Of a stretch of DNA of 59,327 nucleotides, positions 1-11,230 are shown piece after piece. The translations under genes were made by a program, and so were the position numbers. Every line of letters begins with the position of its first letter. The stretch's first letter is position 1. Origin of the DNA: Acephala macrosclerotiorum (lineage: Eukaryota > Ascomycota > Leotiomycetes > Helotiales > Mollisiaceae); the NCBI GenBank assembly GCA_014904845.1, contig MU119512.1, positions 1-59,327 of the forward strand. The letters run 5' to 3'. The notes under the pieces are model-generated. The model did no database searches. It was not told where the DNA came from and saw only the letters and a list, made by a program, of their open reading frames with translations.

Positions 1-555
1 AATTTGTATGTAAAGATACATAATTTTATGCGGTGCTGTCTGTGCGGACCTCCCCTGCTTAGCGTGGACCATGTCTCAGCAGACGAGGGGATAAGGGAAT
101 TTGAGATTAGATATTGCGCTGTAGTGATCGGCGGCGTGGAAGCCGCGAAGAATAAATCCTAAGGAAAAAAAAACTCCAAGGTATTTTCCTCACTGCACAG
201 GCAGATGAGATGGCCAAAGACTGCCTCTGCCAGATGTTCTCGAATCGCGATTTTTTCTGCATCGATTGATATCCAGAAGGAGCGACGATAATATTGCAGG
301 ATGTTTTACATTGATGTCCTCCTATTGTTGTCAGTTTTGACCAATAAAATTATTTTTCGTCTCGTTGTCCACATCCTGACCGAATGCCTTCAGCCTCTGT
401 CCTGCCATATCGTCTTGCGCATCTTTAAGCAAAAAAATAGAACTTTAGATTAGCACGAGTATTTAAACCTCCAAAAAATCACTCACTTATAAAATATCAT
501 CGTCGGCGCCACAGTCCCAAAATGCCACAAACTATGCGCATCCAAGCATCCCCAC
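1..555. other. Non-coding stretch, no gene seen
   Basis: I see no convincing reading frame, tRNA or repeat array here. The sequence is moderately AT-rich and ends at the TA-flanked inverted-repeat element that follows. Confidence 0.5.
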
Positions 556-557
556 TA

Positions 558-820
558 TCCCCTCAGCGACGGCAGGCAATTTTAGCGTCATTTTTCTACA
601 GAGCGCATTCTCGCTAAATCAGACTTTTTGTACTGAGCAATACAACGAGTTCGAGAGCAAAGATATCTATATTTTAAAAAGCAGCCCTACAAACTTTCGA
701 AGAAGCTCTATTATTGAGAGAAAGCTGCCTTTCTAGATGTCAAGTACACTCCTAATGCGACCCTTTCAAGTTGTTGTATTTTGACGCTAAAAGTGGCAAG
801 CGAGTCCGTCGCTGAGGGGA
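558..820. mobile_element. MITE-like element with terminal inverted repeats and TA duplication
   Basis: The left end TCCCCTCAGCGACGG (558-572) is matched perfectly in inverted orientation at 806-820. Both ends are directly flanked by TA (556-557 and 821-822). Similarity continues inward: both arms carry TTTTAGCGTCA about 18 to 24 bases from the end, with a small indel between the arms. At 263 bp with no coding capacity, this fits a non-autonomous Tc1/mariner-type miniature element, a superfamily that duplicates TA on insertion. The superfamily assignment is inference from the TA duplication and end structure only; no autonomous partner is visible in the window. Confidence 0.65.
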
Positions 821-1003
821 TAGCGGAAAGTCCAGCAATTCCCACGCGACTACTAATCCAAGCCACATCGCCCAAGCCCTCCCTAACTTCCCATACTTCT
901 CATAACTAAACCAACTCCACATCGCGTTCTGAATAATTCCTGCTACCACGTTCGCAACCATATTATATAAATAATCCCAAGCGTTCTGCATTTCATTATA
1001 CAT
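752..1003 (-). CDS. Possible truncated membrane-protein fragment
   Basis: An open frame of about 83 codons starts at an ATG (1003) and begins MYNEMQNAWDYLYNMVANVV. It is rich in Trp, Met and Val, with a hydrophobic run (AMWLGLVVAWELL) that resembles the C-terminal end of an integral membrane protein. The last 20 or so codons lie inside the MITE-like element, so the present stop is supplied by the insertion. No upstream exon was found. It could be a gene remnant cut by the insertion or a chance frame. I do not recognise a family. Confidence 0.25.
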   Translation of the reverse strand: MYNEMQNAWDYLYNMVANVVAGIIQNAMWSWFSYEKYGKLGRAWAMWLGLVVAWELLDFPLSPQRRTRLPLLASKYNNLKGSH

Positions 1004-3022
1004 TTCCGATTCAATCCTTGTAGCTTTAGCATTCCTTGAACGCTCTCTTATCCTTCTCGATTGATCATGCTGATTGTATAACAAGTGTTCATCTCAGGCA
1101 TCCGACGCTGTGTCGTTGGCCAAGGTGAATTCACACTTGTGATTTTCACGTGATGTTGGGAGTCAGAAGAATCAACTTGGTGTTGGTTATCGAAGATGAG
1201 CTAGGCGGATGCTAAAGAGCAGCAGAAGAAGGGAGAAGCCACTACCCGAGTACTCCTGTCTGTTCCATCGTTTTCTGGCATCCCGTCCTGCATCATGCCC
1301 TCCCACGTGACATAAAAACTGCACTTCTTCGAGTCTCACTTGAATTTTATAGTTAAGATATTCAAAGGCATTTTGTATCTGGTAGTTTTGCTTTTTTTTC
1401 GCGCTCTTGTATGTAGTTTCCCATTAATGTTGCTTTCTTTACATTCTGTTTGTTTTGCCATTCTGCACATCACACGACCTAACCATTCCTTATTTGGCGT
1501 CTAACCAAAGTTTCACGCTAAGCCCATGCTCCAGAACCTCAACACGAAGCACAATATTTATCAAAGCATGAGAACACTCTCCAGAATCATCCCATCACAA
1601 CGGATTCCTCGTTCAGAGGCCTGGTTTTAAATTCTCACTCTTACAGGTGCATATTTGTGGAACCCAGCCTGTTTTCAGAGATCACAGTTGAGAATGGGTG
1701 CGCAACTCCGGCAGCCTGAAGCAGCTGCTTCTATAAGTTCGGGGAACGCCAATGCGCTCCCTTTCCTTTGCAGGATTGTTGGAGGCTTTTACTTTCAATT
1801 CATCCAAGTTTTCAATGTCCTTCACTCTTCCGAAACGCCAATTTCCAACTTCAGTAGCCATGTAAATTTTCATTGCTTAATTCATTGTTCATCTAAGTTC
1901 TCCACAGGTGTTAAAGGGAGTCTTGATGCAAATGATTTGTCGGTTTCGTCGAAAGAGGAGCATACGCAGCCAGATAGGATATTAGAGAGTGCTCTAGCAC
2001 GCGCCTGAAAGTATCGAGTGCCGCGGTGTTGAGCCGAGATAAAGTATTTTACGGCTCGAGTACAACCTTTTTCTCCGGGTACGGCGGTAATGTTAATGCT
2101 GAAATTTCGCGGCTCTTCGGTCCCAGATGCTTTTCTGATTCTGATTTCAAATCTGGGATATCGACTGATAAATCCGCTTCATGTAGCATTGTTCAGCAGT
2201 GGGGGGCCCGGGCAGGACAGAAGGTGAAATGAATCCAGGCCATTGCGCAATAGATAAGAGCAATTCGTTATGCAGACCCTTGGATGTGGCAAAAGCTGAC
2301 ACGAAGCAGGAACCCAACCAGACTCACAATTTCTTCTTCAAATCCGCCAGTTTGGGTACCAACTAGCCAAACCGAACCTGCGGATTCGAGAAATGGCTTC
2401 TGTCTGGGGCGAGACCATGGCATTTACTTTTTATCCTTTCCTGGGAGCTTGGCACGATCTACGAAGCTTTTCGGGACGACCCGGACTTATTACTAGAAGG
2501 GGTTCGGCCTCCCTCAATCCAGCAGTCGGATTTTCAAGCTCTCTAAAAGATCGGACTTGACCTCAGAACTATGCCTACCCTCGTGAATCCGAGACTTATT
2601 ATTATTTGATAGGGATTAAAGTTACTGTTGGGATCAGTTGTTCATGCTCCCTTTCTGTTCATTTCTTTCTCTTTTCTTTTGTTTTCGACCTTTTCTTTTA
2701 AGTTGTTCAATTGTCTTATCGATCTTATCAGTGAAAGTAGACAAATTGTTTCACAGGATGGCGTCAAGTGGGACATGCGGGGCTCGGCAAACAATTGGAC
2801 AGAACCACATCCTCAAAATTCTAAGAACATTCGATGCTCTCTTTGGTGGGGTTAAATGGCAGACAAAGCGGAGCTCGCACATATCTAGTCGATTGACGTG
2901 ATTATTGGTGGCAATGAGGATATATTTCGCTATCATAGATATAAAGATGATGGTAGGGTAAAACATCGACCTCGTTTCTATCTCCCAATCCTAGCATTGT
3001 GTAACCGGTATACCAATTCAAT
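1004..3022. other. Intergenic region without a supported gene
   Basis: Two CACGTG-containing sites occur (1146-1153, palindromic TCACGTGA, and 1303-1310). A short minus-strand frame from an ATG at 1861 begins MATEVGNWRFGRVKDIENLD and looks mildly protein-like, but I could not extend it into a gene. The last few hundred bases should contain the promoter of the transporter that starts at 3023. Confidence 0.4.
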
Positions 3023-5015
3023 ATGGGACACGCCAAAGAGGACATAGGTCCATACAACTTGGATGCGGAGGCCGGACCCAATGGCTCTCAGGACCAGCTC
3101 ATCGTAAAGCCCCTCAAATCGTGGAAGGGTTATGTCTGGGATACATGGGAGCTTCCCAAGGACCAGCGCTGGCTATTGTTCAAGTTGGATGCATTCGTAC
3201 TAACCTTTGCCTCTGTCAGTGGCCGACTTGCCCAAGAAGACAGACATCCAGCTGACACCAACTTGCACAGATCGGCTACTTCCTCAAGAACATCGACCTG
3301 AGCAACGTGAACAATGCCTTCCTCAGTGGAATGGAGGAAGACCTGAATATGTACGGCAACCAATTGGTGACCAGCACGTCCATCTACACAGTCGGATATG
3401 TTATTGGGCAGATCCCGTCCAACATATTGCTGACCCGTGTATCGCCGCGATGGGTTATTCCTGCAGTATGTGCTTCTTTCGCTTCATACCCCTTTCCGCT
3501 GTACTACCATTGACTTGGAGGCAATAGCTTGAGGTTGGCTGGGGAATTGCTACTATCTGCACATCGTCGGTGAAGTCATACAAAGCACTCTACGCTCTGC
3601 GATTCCTCGTGGGCCTCTTCGAGTACGTTTAAACTCTGAATCCTGAGCCCTGAGGCTAACGTCTCACAGATCCGGATTCTACCCTGGCATCCATTACCTG
3701 CTCGGCTCCTGGTACACTCCCCAGGAGATTGGAAAGCGCGCAATGATTTTCTGGCTTGCTGGCTCAATAGGAACGTTGTTCAGTGGTTTTCTGCAAGCGG
3801 CCGCTTATACGAACTTGAGCGGCGTGGGTGGGTATGCGGGCTGGAGGTGGCTGTTCATCGTAGACGGAATTATCACACTACCCCTCGCGTTAGCCGGCTT
3901 CCTCTTCTTTCCCAACTTACCCCAAAGTGGGCAGAAGACGTGGTGGATTACTGAAGAAGAGCATCTCCTCTCAGTGGGGCGGATGAAGGCAATTGGACGT
4001 GCCGGTACCGAACCCTGGACCAAAGCCAAGGTGAAGAGGATCCTGTTGAGTTGGCATACGTATCTCCTGCCTCTATTGTACGTTGTCTGGAACAACGGCG
4101 GCCCGCAAATAGCCATGGGTTATTGGTTGAAGAGCTTCAACAAAAAGCCGGCGCCCGTCCCTGGCAGAACTTTCACGGTGGCGCAGATCAATGATCTACC
4201 CCTTCCTATCACTGGAATCTTCGTCGCGATGGCTTTCGTCTGGGGATGGCTTTCCGACGGACCGTTTCGCGGCGCAAGATGGCCCTTTATCTATGCGGGT
4301 GCGATCATAACGGTGAGATTTGAACACTTATTTTTGTAGAGGATCGTCGTATTCTCGCAGGATCGTTCTCTGACATCGCCCCGCCATATAGCTCGTCTTC
4401 ACCATTCTCATGCGTCAAATGCCGCTGTACGAAAATATCCACGGTCGAATGGTTGTCTACTGGCTCAGTCAACTCGGCGTAAGTCTTGCTTTGAATTCAA
4501 CAAGGATCTTGTTTGCTGACCTGGTTGCACGTAGTTCGGCGCGGGTCCACTCATCTTGAGCTGGGTCAACGAGATCTGCTCAGCCGACACAGAAAAGCGA
4601 GCGCTGCTGGTCGCAATGGGTAACGATCTTGCATATGTCGTGCAGGCTGTTGTAAGTTTTTCTTGTCTTGAGCGAGATGATAATCGATTGGAACTGATGT
4701 TTTTAGGCGCCCAACTTCGTATGGAAGACAACAGACTTCCCGAAGGCAACAAAGGGATACACTTGGTCCATTGTGCTGCAAATCCTGCTCAGTAAGCCCA
4801 CCCAATATTATCTACATTAATTTAAATATGGAATGCTAACAAGTTATTGTTATCCAACAGTCCTTGTGACTGCTACGATTCAGCTCCTCCTTTGGCGAGA
4901 CAGAAATGCGGCTAAGGAAGCATCCGAGGACTCGTTATCGACGTCTCTGGATAATGATCAGGACAACCCATCGCTGCAAGCAACTGGGTTTGATGGAAAA
5001 AAAGGCCGTTCGTAG
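3023..5015 (+). CDS. MFS transporter, pantothenate/vitamin (Fen2/Liz1-like) type
   Basis: Eight exons (3023-3214, 3271-3465, 3528-3622, 3670-4312, 4392-4478, 4535-4651, 4707-4791, 4861-5015) join in frame to give about 522 residues, all with GT-AG introns. The protein begins with a hydrophilic cytosolic tail and has the features of the anion:cation symporter branch of the major facilitator superfamily: YFLKNIDLSNVNNAF after the first helix, then RFLVGLFESGFYPG, and GGYAGWRWLFIVDG ahead of the sixth helix. This branch includes fungal pantothenate, biotin and allantoate permeases. The ELPKDQRWLLFKLD stretch and the YWLKSF segment fit the Fen2/Liz1 group best. It should act at the plasma membrane as a proton-driven carboxylate or vitamin importer; the substrate is not provable from sequence. 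The broken amidase downstream lies on the same strand. Confidence 0.88.
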
Positions 5016-5346
5016 CGAGATCTCTCCCGTAAGCTTGAATTAGTAATGTAGGAAGTTGGAAATCGAAAGTTTAAAATGCCGACTTAATACTTTTATTAGT
5101 TTTATATGCTTCTTATTAGGATTATTCAAAAAGAAATACTTTTCTAAATATAAAATATTTGAAGTTTAATAAATGGATATGAGATAATCAAAATCGGGTA
5201 AATACCGCAATTGATATTTTTGAATGTTTTTCCATATCAGACCGAAACTCTATCATGTTTGGCAGCTCAATTGATGAAAAGAAATTCAAAGTTTGCTTGC
5301 TCACAGGGTTTTTATATCAGTTGGGAAATAAGTCCTGGCCAGTATA
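5016..5346. other. AT-rich spacer
   Basis: This spacer between the transporter stop and the amidase start is strongly A+T-rich from about 5050 to 5220. It holds no visible gene and should include the terminator of the transporter and the old amidase promoter. Confidence 0.4.
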
Positions 5347-6827
5347 ATGACTATGGACGTGGAAGAGCTCACGATAGCCCAAGTCCACGAAGGCTTCGCC
5401 TCAGGCAAATTCACCCGCGAAACCTTCATCAAAGCAATCCTCGACCGCATCGAAAAATACGACAAAACTAGTCCCAAAATACACTCAACACTCGCCCTCC
5501 CAACCACTACAGTCAAAGAAGCCGCACTACTAGACCAGCACTTCCAAACGCACGGAAAATTCAAAGGCAGCTTACACGGAATCCCAATTCTAGTAAATGA
5601 CCAAGCAGACAAGAAAGGAATAATCACCACATACGGCTCAAGATAACATACTCGCTGAAGATGCATTCGTCGTCAAGAAACTCAAAGACGGAGGCGCAGT
5701 AATTTTAGGAAAGACAGCCATGCCCGACTGGGCCACCGCCTGGTTCTCCGCTTCCTCCATCACTAACTGGGAATTCACGCACAACCCCTACAAGCTAGGC
5801 CACGACGTTGGTGGCTCATCCTCCGCTCTGCTGCTGCCGTTGCAGCAAATTTTGCAATCTTGGGTGTTGCAGAGGATATGGGAGGGTCGATCAGATGTCC
5901 CGCTTCGTTCACGAATCTCGTAGGGATCAGATATACGCCGGGATTGATCGGTCGTACGGGATTTTGCCCATTGGTGAAGGCGCAGGATACGCCTGGGGCC
6001 GTTGCGAGGACGGTGAAGGATTGTGCGTTGATGCTTGATTGTTTGGTGGGATTTGATCCCAAAGATGAATGGACTGCTGCTGCTATCACGGCATCGAAAC
6101 CGAAAGGGGGGAGCTATGCGGCTCAGCTAGATCCTAAAGCCATAACTAAGGCTAAAATGGGAGTTATTAGCTCGCTGTTTGGGCCGCATAGCGATCCAGC
6201 ATGCAAAGCTGTCAACAGTGTTGTAGCGAAAGCTTGCTCTACCCTCGAAGCTGTTGGCACAGAGTTCATTGATATCGAGCTGCCAGGCTTGAAGCACTAC
6301 ATGGACACCACCGCAGCGTACGTCGTTCGTTCCAGATCCGATATCAACGGCTTTCTCGCCACGAAACCATCTCCTCCAAGACATAGCATCAATAGTCCCT
6401 CAAGACCCAATGCATCCATCTTTGGACTTAACCTCCACCATCACTCACGGACCAAAAGACCCAATGACCAGTTCCATGTATCTTAAACGACTGCTTAGCA
6501 GAGATGAGTTCTAACGACGAGTCACATTTTTGATGGCAGAACATGGCCTCGAGGCACTCGCGTTCCCGGACGTTCAGATACCACCTCAGCGGCATGAAGA
6601 TTGCACGAATGAACGATTTCCCACGCGTTGGGATTTCCTGACTAACACATTGTTGGCGAGCCAAGCGAGGATCCCAGCTGTCAGTGTACCGGTTGGCTTC
6701 ACTAAAGATGATTTGCCTGTCGGGCTTGAATTGGTGAGCCAGGAGTATAGAGAGCAGGATTTATTGGAGCTTGCCAGTGGAGTATGTTTCGGCGCGAAAG
6801 GCTCCAAAGCTGGAAGTACTTGCGTAG
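5347..6827 (+). pseudogene. Amidase-signature family hydrolase, multiply broken
   Basis: The frame opens MTMDVEELTIAQVHEGFASG and can be followed to RKAPKLEVLA then TAG at 6825 only by changing frame several times. Breaks seen: near 5640, after ITTYGS; near 5828, inside the glycine/serine nucleophile loop, where one missing G turns GGSSSGSAAAV into GGSSSALLL; between about 6330 and 6390; an in-frame TAA at 6512-6514 in the frame that otherwise runs SRDEF to RRVTFLMAEHG; and near 6780. The catalytic lysine of the family motif (GIPVLVKD) reads GIPILVND, so Lys is replaced by Asn. Intact relatives are amide hydrolases with a Ser-cisSer-Lys triad. The combination of lost triad lysine, frameshifts and a nonsense codon makes function very unlikely. 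Confidence 0.85.
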
Positions 6828-7314
6828 GTCCTACAGGGATGTTGGCCACAAGAAAAGGACCAAGATGGTGGCAAAAAAGATAATGGATATTATGGGGGGG
6901 GAATGATGCCATGGCCTCGGGTTCTGGAAAAGCCCACGTTGTTCCCTACAGTGCTTTGAAGCACATTGCTTGGGTGTATACCTGAAGTAGTCATTGAAAC
7001 CCCTTGGTTATACCAGTAGTCTTAGCCGTCTAGCATGGTGTGCTAACCAATATTCGGGAGGTTGTGGGTGTTTTTCACTATGTCAATGTCAGGGGCATTA
7101 TCACTCACGTCTGCGAAGGAAGGCACAATATTTTACAGAAAAGGAGTTTATTCTTACCTATTTTACATACGAAACTCTGCAATCTCTTCAAGTCTAGCCT
7201 GAAAGAGAGAATAGGAAAAGGAAAGGAAATGAAAGGGCTTAATGCTTAACGATTTTACATCTCAAAATACTATGTCCTCTTCAAGTCCAGCTTGAAGAAA
7301 GTTCATGTCTATAC
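6828..7314. other. Intergenic, convergent 3' ends
   Basis: This lies between the end of the amidase pseudogene (plus strand) and the stop of the serine-rich protein gene (minus strand). No gene is seen; it presumably holds both 3' ends. Confidence 0.4.
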
Positions 7315-8157
7315 TCACTCACCACGATAGAAGCGATCAACTTCCGCACGAACACCACGACAGTAGCCACAGCCACTGTAGTCCGGATAATTTGCATGGT
7401 CGCTGCATCGAGGCGGCAGGCCATCATGCGGACTGAACAATGGACGAGGAGCACCACCTGGTCCTCCAATTCTCATCATTCCACCTCCGCCACCGTGGAA
7501 GTGGATGTTGACAGTGAGATGTGGTGCAGCTTGGATGATTCCCCGATTGAGCCCCTCACTGATGAGGTCCCTGTTGGAAGCTGCTCGGAGAGAATCTTCT
7601 TCTCTAGGTCGAGCAACTTGACGATTGTTGAACGGTGTTAGGTCTCTCAAGGAGCGACTGCTGCTTGAGCTGTACCCTGATCTTCCGCTACTAGATCCAG
7701 AGTCAGATCTCCCAGCGTTAGAGGATGATCTGTTTCTGAGCGAGCCAAGGGCATCTGGGCGGCCGCGAGGCTGGGATTCTGATCTCCCGCTTTGGGAGAC
7801 AGATCTAAAGACAGATCCAGATCTTGATCCCTCGGACTCACTGTGGGCACGGCCACTATTCGAGACCGCTCTCACGGTCTTGTCAGAGTGACTGGTGTGA
7901 ATAGAGCCGGTGCTAGAGCCTGTGCTGGAGCTACCTTGGTAATCCCTGCCTTCAACGCGTGCGACTTGCAGGTCGCGCATACGAGATGCGCTGGACGCTG
8001 CTGAGCCGTGGGATGCTGTTGAGGATGAGTGGGACCTGGAAGATGAGTTGGAGTGGTGGGAGGATGAGCGGGACATGGTGTCGGAGCGGCAAGATGAGTG
8101 GGAGTTGCTGCGACTGATGTTGGAGATGCTATCCTCGGGTTTGATGGTTCTGGACAT
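7315..8157 (-). CDS. Serine-rich low-complexity protein with a conserved-looking C-terminal end
   Basis: A single exon of 280 codons with ATG at 8157. Roughly residues 1-190 are dominated by Ser with Arg, Gly and His, including many SRS/SSRS-type dipeptides, and are predicted disordered. The last approximately 85 residues differ sharply: a hydrophobic strand (APHLTVNIHFHGGGGG), a Gly/Pro linker, then a Cys/His-bearing end (RCSDHANYPDYSGCGYCRG) and a charged tail. There is no signal peptide or membrane segment. Uninterrupted frame and sustained composition support a real gene. I do not recognise the family; the SR-like composition suggests an RNA- or scaffold-associated protein, which is inference only. 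Confidence 0.6.
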   Translation of the reverse strand: MSRTIKPEDSISNISRSNSHSSCRSDTMSRSSSHHSNSSSRSHSSSTASHGSAASSASRMRDLQVARVEGRDYQGSSSTGSSTGSIHTSHSDKTVRAVSNSGRAHSESEGSRSGSVFRSVSQSGRSESQPRGRPDALGSLRNRSSSNAGRSDSGSSSGRSGYSSSSSRSLRDLTPFNNRQVARPREEDSLRAASNRDLISEGLNRGIIQAAPHLTVNIHFHGGGGGMMRIGGPGGAPRPLFSPHDGLPPRCSDHANYPDYSGCGYCRGVRAEVDRFYRGE

Positions 8158-8679
8158 CTTAATGGATGGATGTAAGAACTTAAGTTGCTATTGTTGAGTT
8201 GCTGACGATTGATGTGGATGCTCGATGTGGATAGTGTTGGTGAATTGTTAGATGATGATGAGATGGTTTGGATAGAGCGGAAAGACTGTAGGCTATATAT
8301 GTCAAGTGGATCGCTGTTCAAGACCTACAAATTTGTCTCGTGTGATGTTTTCGCGATGTCCAAAGCGACGAGAACGATCAGGAACAAACGTATTGTTCGT
8401 GCTTGTAAGACTCATGAAGCTTGGGGAGATGAGACGACAATGGAGCTCAAGGCTAGTAGTATTCGCTTTGTACGAACATAGAGACAGACAGCACTCGCCA
8501 GGGGTTCAAAGGCGTTCATAGAGGGAGCATAGTAACAAAGACATTGGGCGAGCAGCATAGCGGCCTGGATCCACCAAAAGGGAGAGTGGTGAAGAAGCGG
8601 CGATGCACTTCATTGAAGTATAGAATACACGGCTATCGCTCAAAATACAGTGGAGAGTTCCTTTTCATTACCGTTCCCA
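8158..8679. other. Intergenic
   Basis: This contains the promoter of the serine-rich gene and the 3' flank of prohibitin-2, both on the minus strand. No additional gene is seen. Confidence 0.4.
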
Positions 8680-9693
8680 TTACTTTTTTGACTTGTCCTC
8701 ACTGGCCTCTGTAACGTTCAATCCTAGACCTTCCGAGTCCAAGAAAAGCTTGTTCCTTCCGCCAGCTTCTTGCAAGATCGTAGCAATCGCTCTTGCGTTC
8801 TCGATTCTCTTCAAATCGACATATGATCGACTCTTCTTGATGGCATCTCCAATAAGCTCGGCGGATCGTGCTTCACCCTGTGCTCGAACAACCATGGCTT
8901 GCTTCTCTTGACGGGCTTTGTCAACAACGAACGCGGCTCTTTGTGCTTCTTGTTGGGCGACTTGCTTGGCTTCGACGGCTGCGGTGAATTCGGGGGAGAA
9001 TGCAAGGTGCTATAAATCGTTAGCGACTGCAGCAAATACATGCAAATCCCGATGTACCGTAAGAGAGACATCATCAAGCATGATGTTGAATAGAGCTGCA
9101 CGCTTGGACAGATTGTCCCTAACTAATCTAGCCACCATCTCACGCTGTGTGATCAACTGACTGGCGTTGAATTGGGCCACCACGCTCTTCAAAACCTCGT
9201 TGACAATCGAAGGAAGGACTCTCTCGTCATAATCCGTGCCTAGCGTTCGATAGATTTGTGGAAGCGCATCGATTCGGGGTCTCGAGAGCACACGACAGGT
9301 GATGTTGACCATTTGCAAGTCCTTTGTACCAGTGAGGGAGGCCACATTCCGTGGCTTAGCTCGCACATCGTAGTCTATTGGTGTCTCGAACCATGGAATC
9401 CGGAAATGTGTACCTGTTGACAACGACATTAGCAGGAGCAAAAACAGCCCATAGCTTGAAGCGGTACCTTCAGCGTAGATCTCCTTGCTCACACCACCTA
9501 TTCTCGTATACTTGATAGCTCTGTGACCACCATCAACGTTGAAGAGCGCACCGTTGATAAGTACAGCAGCTGCTCCAAGAGTCAAGAGAGCTCCAATGCC
9601 GCCAGCCGCCCTCGGGGACGGTCCACCTCCACCTCTGCCAGCTGCAGTCATCTGTCGCTGCAGATTCTTCCATACTTCCTGAGGATTTGACAT
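8680..9693 (-). CDS. phb2: Prohibitin-2 (inner mitochondrial membrane ring-complex subunit)
   Basis: Three exons (9693-9468, 9413-9058, 9009-8680) give 303 residues, the normal family length. I chose the ATG at 9693 ([10 protein letters not shown]); the upstream in-frame extension has no ATG near it. Residues about 31-52 form the single N-terminal membrane anchor. The SPFH/prohibitin domain follows, with typical segments [35 protein letters not shown] and [20 protein letters not shown]. The C-terminal part is a long Ala/Gln/Lys-rich coiled coil ([20 protein letters not shown]) ending in a charged tail. With prohibitin-1 it assembles large rings that stabilise inner-membrane proteins and scaffold m-AAA protease. 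It faces the CstF-64 gene head to head. Confidence 0.97.
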
Positions 9694-10124
9694 TTTGTTG
9701 GAATTGAAGGAGGTACTGGACGTGGTCGTGAAGCCGAACGTTGGTGGTGAGGAGCTTGAAATCCTCAGAGGCAAGGTCCGAGAAAGTCCCAATGCTGACT
9801 AGTGCATTTTCTGCTAGCTCTCCGCATATCTTAGCGGGACATCAAAATCCGACCTCAATCATTCTTCACAGATCTTCAATCATCGCAACACCAACTCGAA
9901 AGGAACACTGAGCACGAGCCGAGCTGTATTGAACATTGGGGAACAGGTGAATGAGATTAGAATAGCCAGAAACACTTTTCCAAAGACTTCTGTGCCATTT
10001 CTTTCCAGCGTGAAGGTGCCAAGTGATCAAACCTTCACATTCCTAAAGACCTTGCAGTCGCAAGATTATTGTGATCTTTTCCAGACTTTCTTGCAGAACT
10101 AGCTGTCCTATCGTCAACTTCACA
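9694..10124. promoter_or_regulatory. Divergent promoter between prohibitin-2 and CstF-64 genes
   Basis: About 430 bp separates the two start codons, which point away from each other, so both promoters must lie here or overlap. No TATA box is obvious, as is common for fungal housekeeping genes. Co-regulation is plausible but not shown. Confidence 0.6.
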
Positions 10125-11230
10125 ATGTCCAAGCCGCCGTCGAAGTCTGTCTTTGTGGGCAATATCCCATATGGTATGGGCATCCTCCCTGATGCATTTG
10201 CGCCTACTAACAATTCGATAGGCCTCACCGAAGAACAAATCATTCGCATATTTAGTAGTGCAGGGAAAGTACTCAACTTTCGACTTGTGTACGATCGCGA
10301 GACTGGGAAGCCAAAGGGGTTCGGTTTTGTCGAGTTCCCAGATTCAGGTACGCGCTCTCTACCAACGTGAAAACTTGACGATAAACTGACATTGCGACCA
10401 CAGACTCCGCCGCATCTGCAGTACGAAACCTCAACGACTACGAAATCATGAATCGCAAACTACGCGTTGACTTCTCGAACGATGGAGGGGAGGAAGAGAC
10501 TGTAAGTATGGTCCCTCAGACACAGTATATTTTCTAACAAGTACAGCAACCTGCGCCTGTCAGCTACAGACCTCCCCCTCCTTCGAATGGCGTTTCCGCT
10601 CCACCTCCACCCATCAATCCAAACTCCTCGATCCCTCCTCTTCCTGCGGGTGCCGACTTACCTGCTGGCTTGACCTGCCCCGATGCCATCTCCCGAACTC
10701 TCAATACTCTCCCACCCGAACAACTCCTTGATGTCCTCTCACAAATGAAGACGTTGGCTACTACCGATGCAGCAAAGGCTACCGAACTTCTACACCAAGC
10801 TCCACAGCTCTCATATGCGATCTTCCAAGCTCTTCTCCTCATGGGTCTCGTCTCAACCGAAGCTCTCGGCTCAGTCGTTGAACAAGCATCTGCCGCACCT
10901 CCTCCACCTGTCCCTACTCCTCAACAAGCACAAGCTTACCAAGCTCCTCCACAAGGCAACTATCCACCTGGCTACCCACCTCCGCCTCCACATATGAGCG
11001 GTCAGATGGGCATGCAGATGGGCACACCACCCGTTCAAGGTCAAGGACTGTACCCTCCACCTCCCCCACAACGAGCTCCTCCCCCTCAGCAACAAGCTCC
11101 CCAGCAGTCCTTGCCAGACACGGACGCATTGATGCAGCAGGTCTTGGCTATGCCACAGGAGGTCATTGACAGCTTACCACCCGCTGATCGAGCACAATTA
11201 CTGGCGTTGAGAGCAAGCTTTGGCAGATAG
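10125..11230 (+). CDS. Cleavage stimulation factor subunit 2 (CstF-64 / Rna15 homologue)
   Basis: Four exons (10125-10173, 10222-10347, 10404-10501, 10547-11230) join in frame to 318 residues. Residues about 8-85 form an RNA recognition motif, with RNP2 (VFVGNI) and RNP1 (KGFGFVEF at 48-55) intact. A hinge helix region follows ([20 protein letters not shown] to [13 protein letters not shown]), which in this family binds CstF-77 or Rna14. Next is a Pro/Gln-rich linker, and then the conserved C-terminal helical domain ([20 protein letters not shown]...[10 protein letters not shown]) that contacts Pcf11. It recognises GU/U-rich elements downstream of poly(A) sites and acts in nuclear mRNA 3'-end formation. 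Linker repeats are shorter than in vertebrates. Confidence 0.95.

Noticed and set aside
1655..2496. Plus-strand frames of 60-117 codons
   Set aside because: No motif, no start context, no partner exons, and composition like the surrounding intergenic DNA.
3805..4116. Minus-strand frame within the transporter
   Set aside because: Antisense shadow of exon 4 of the MFS transporter.
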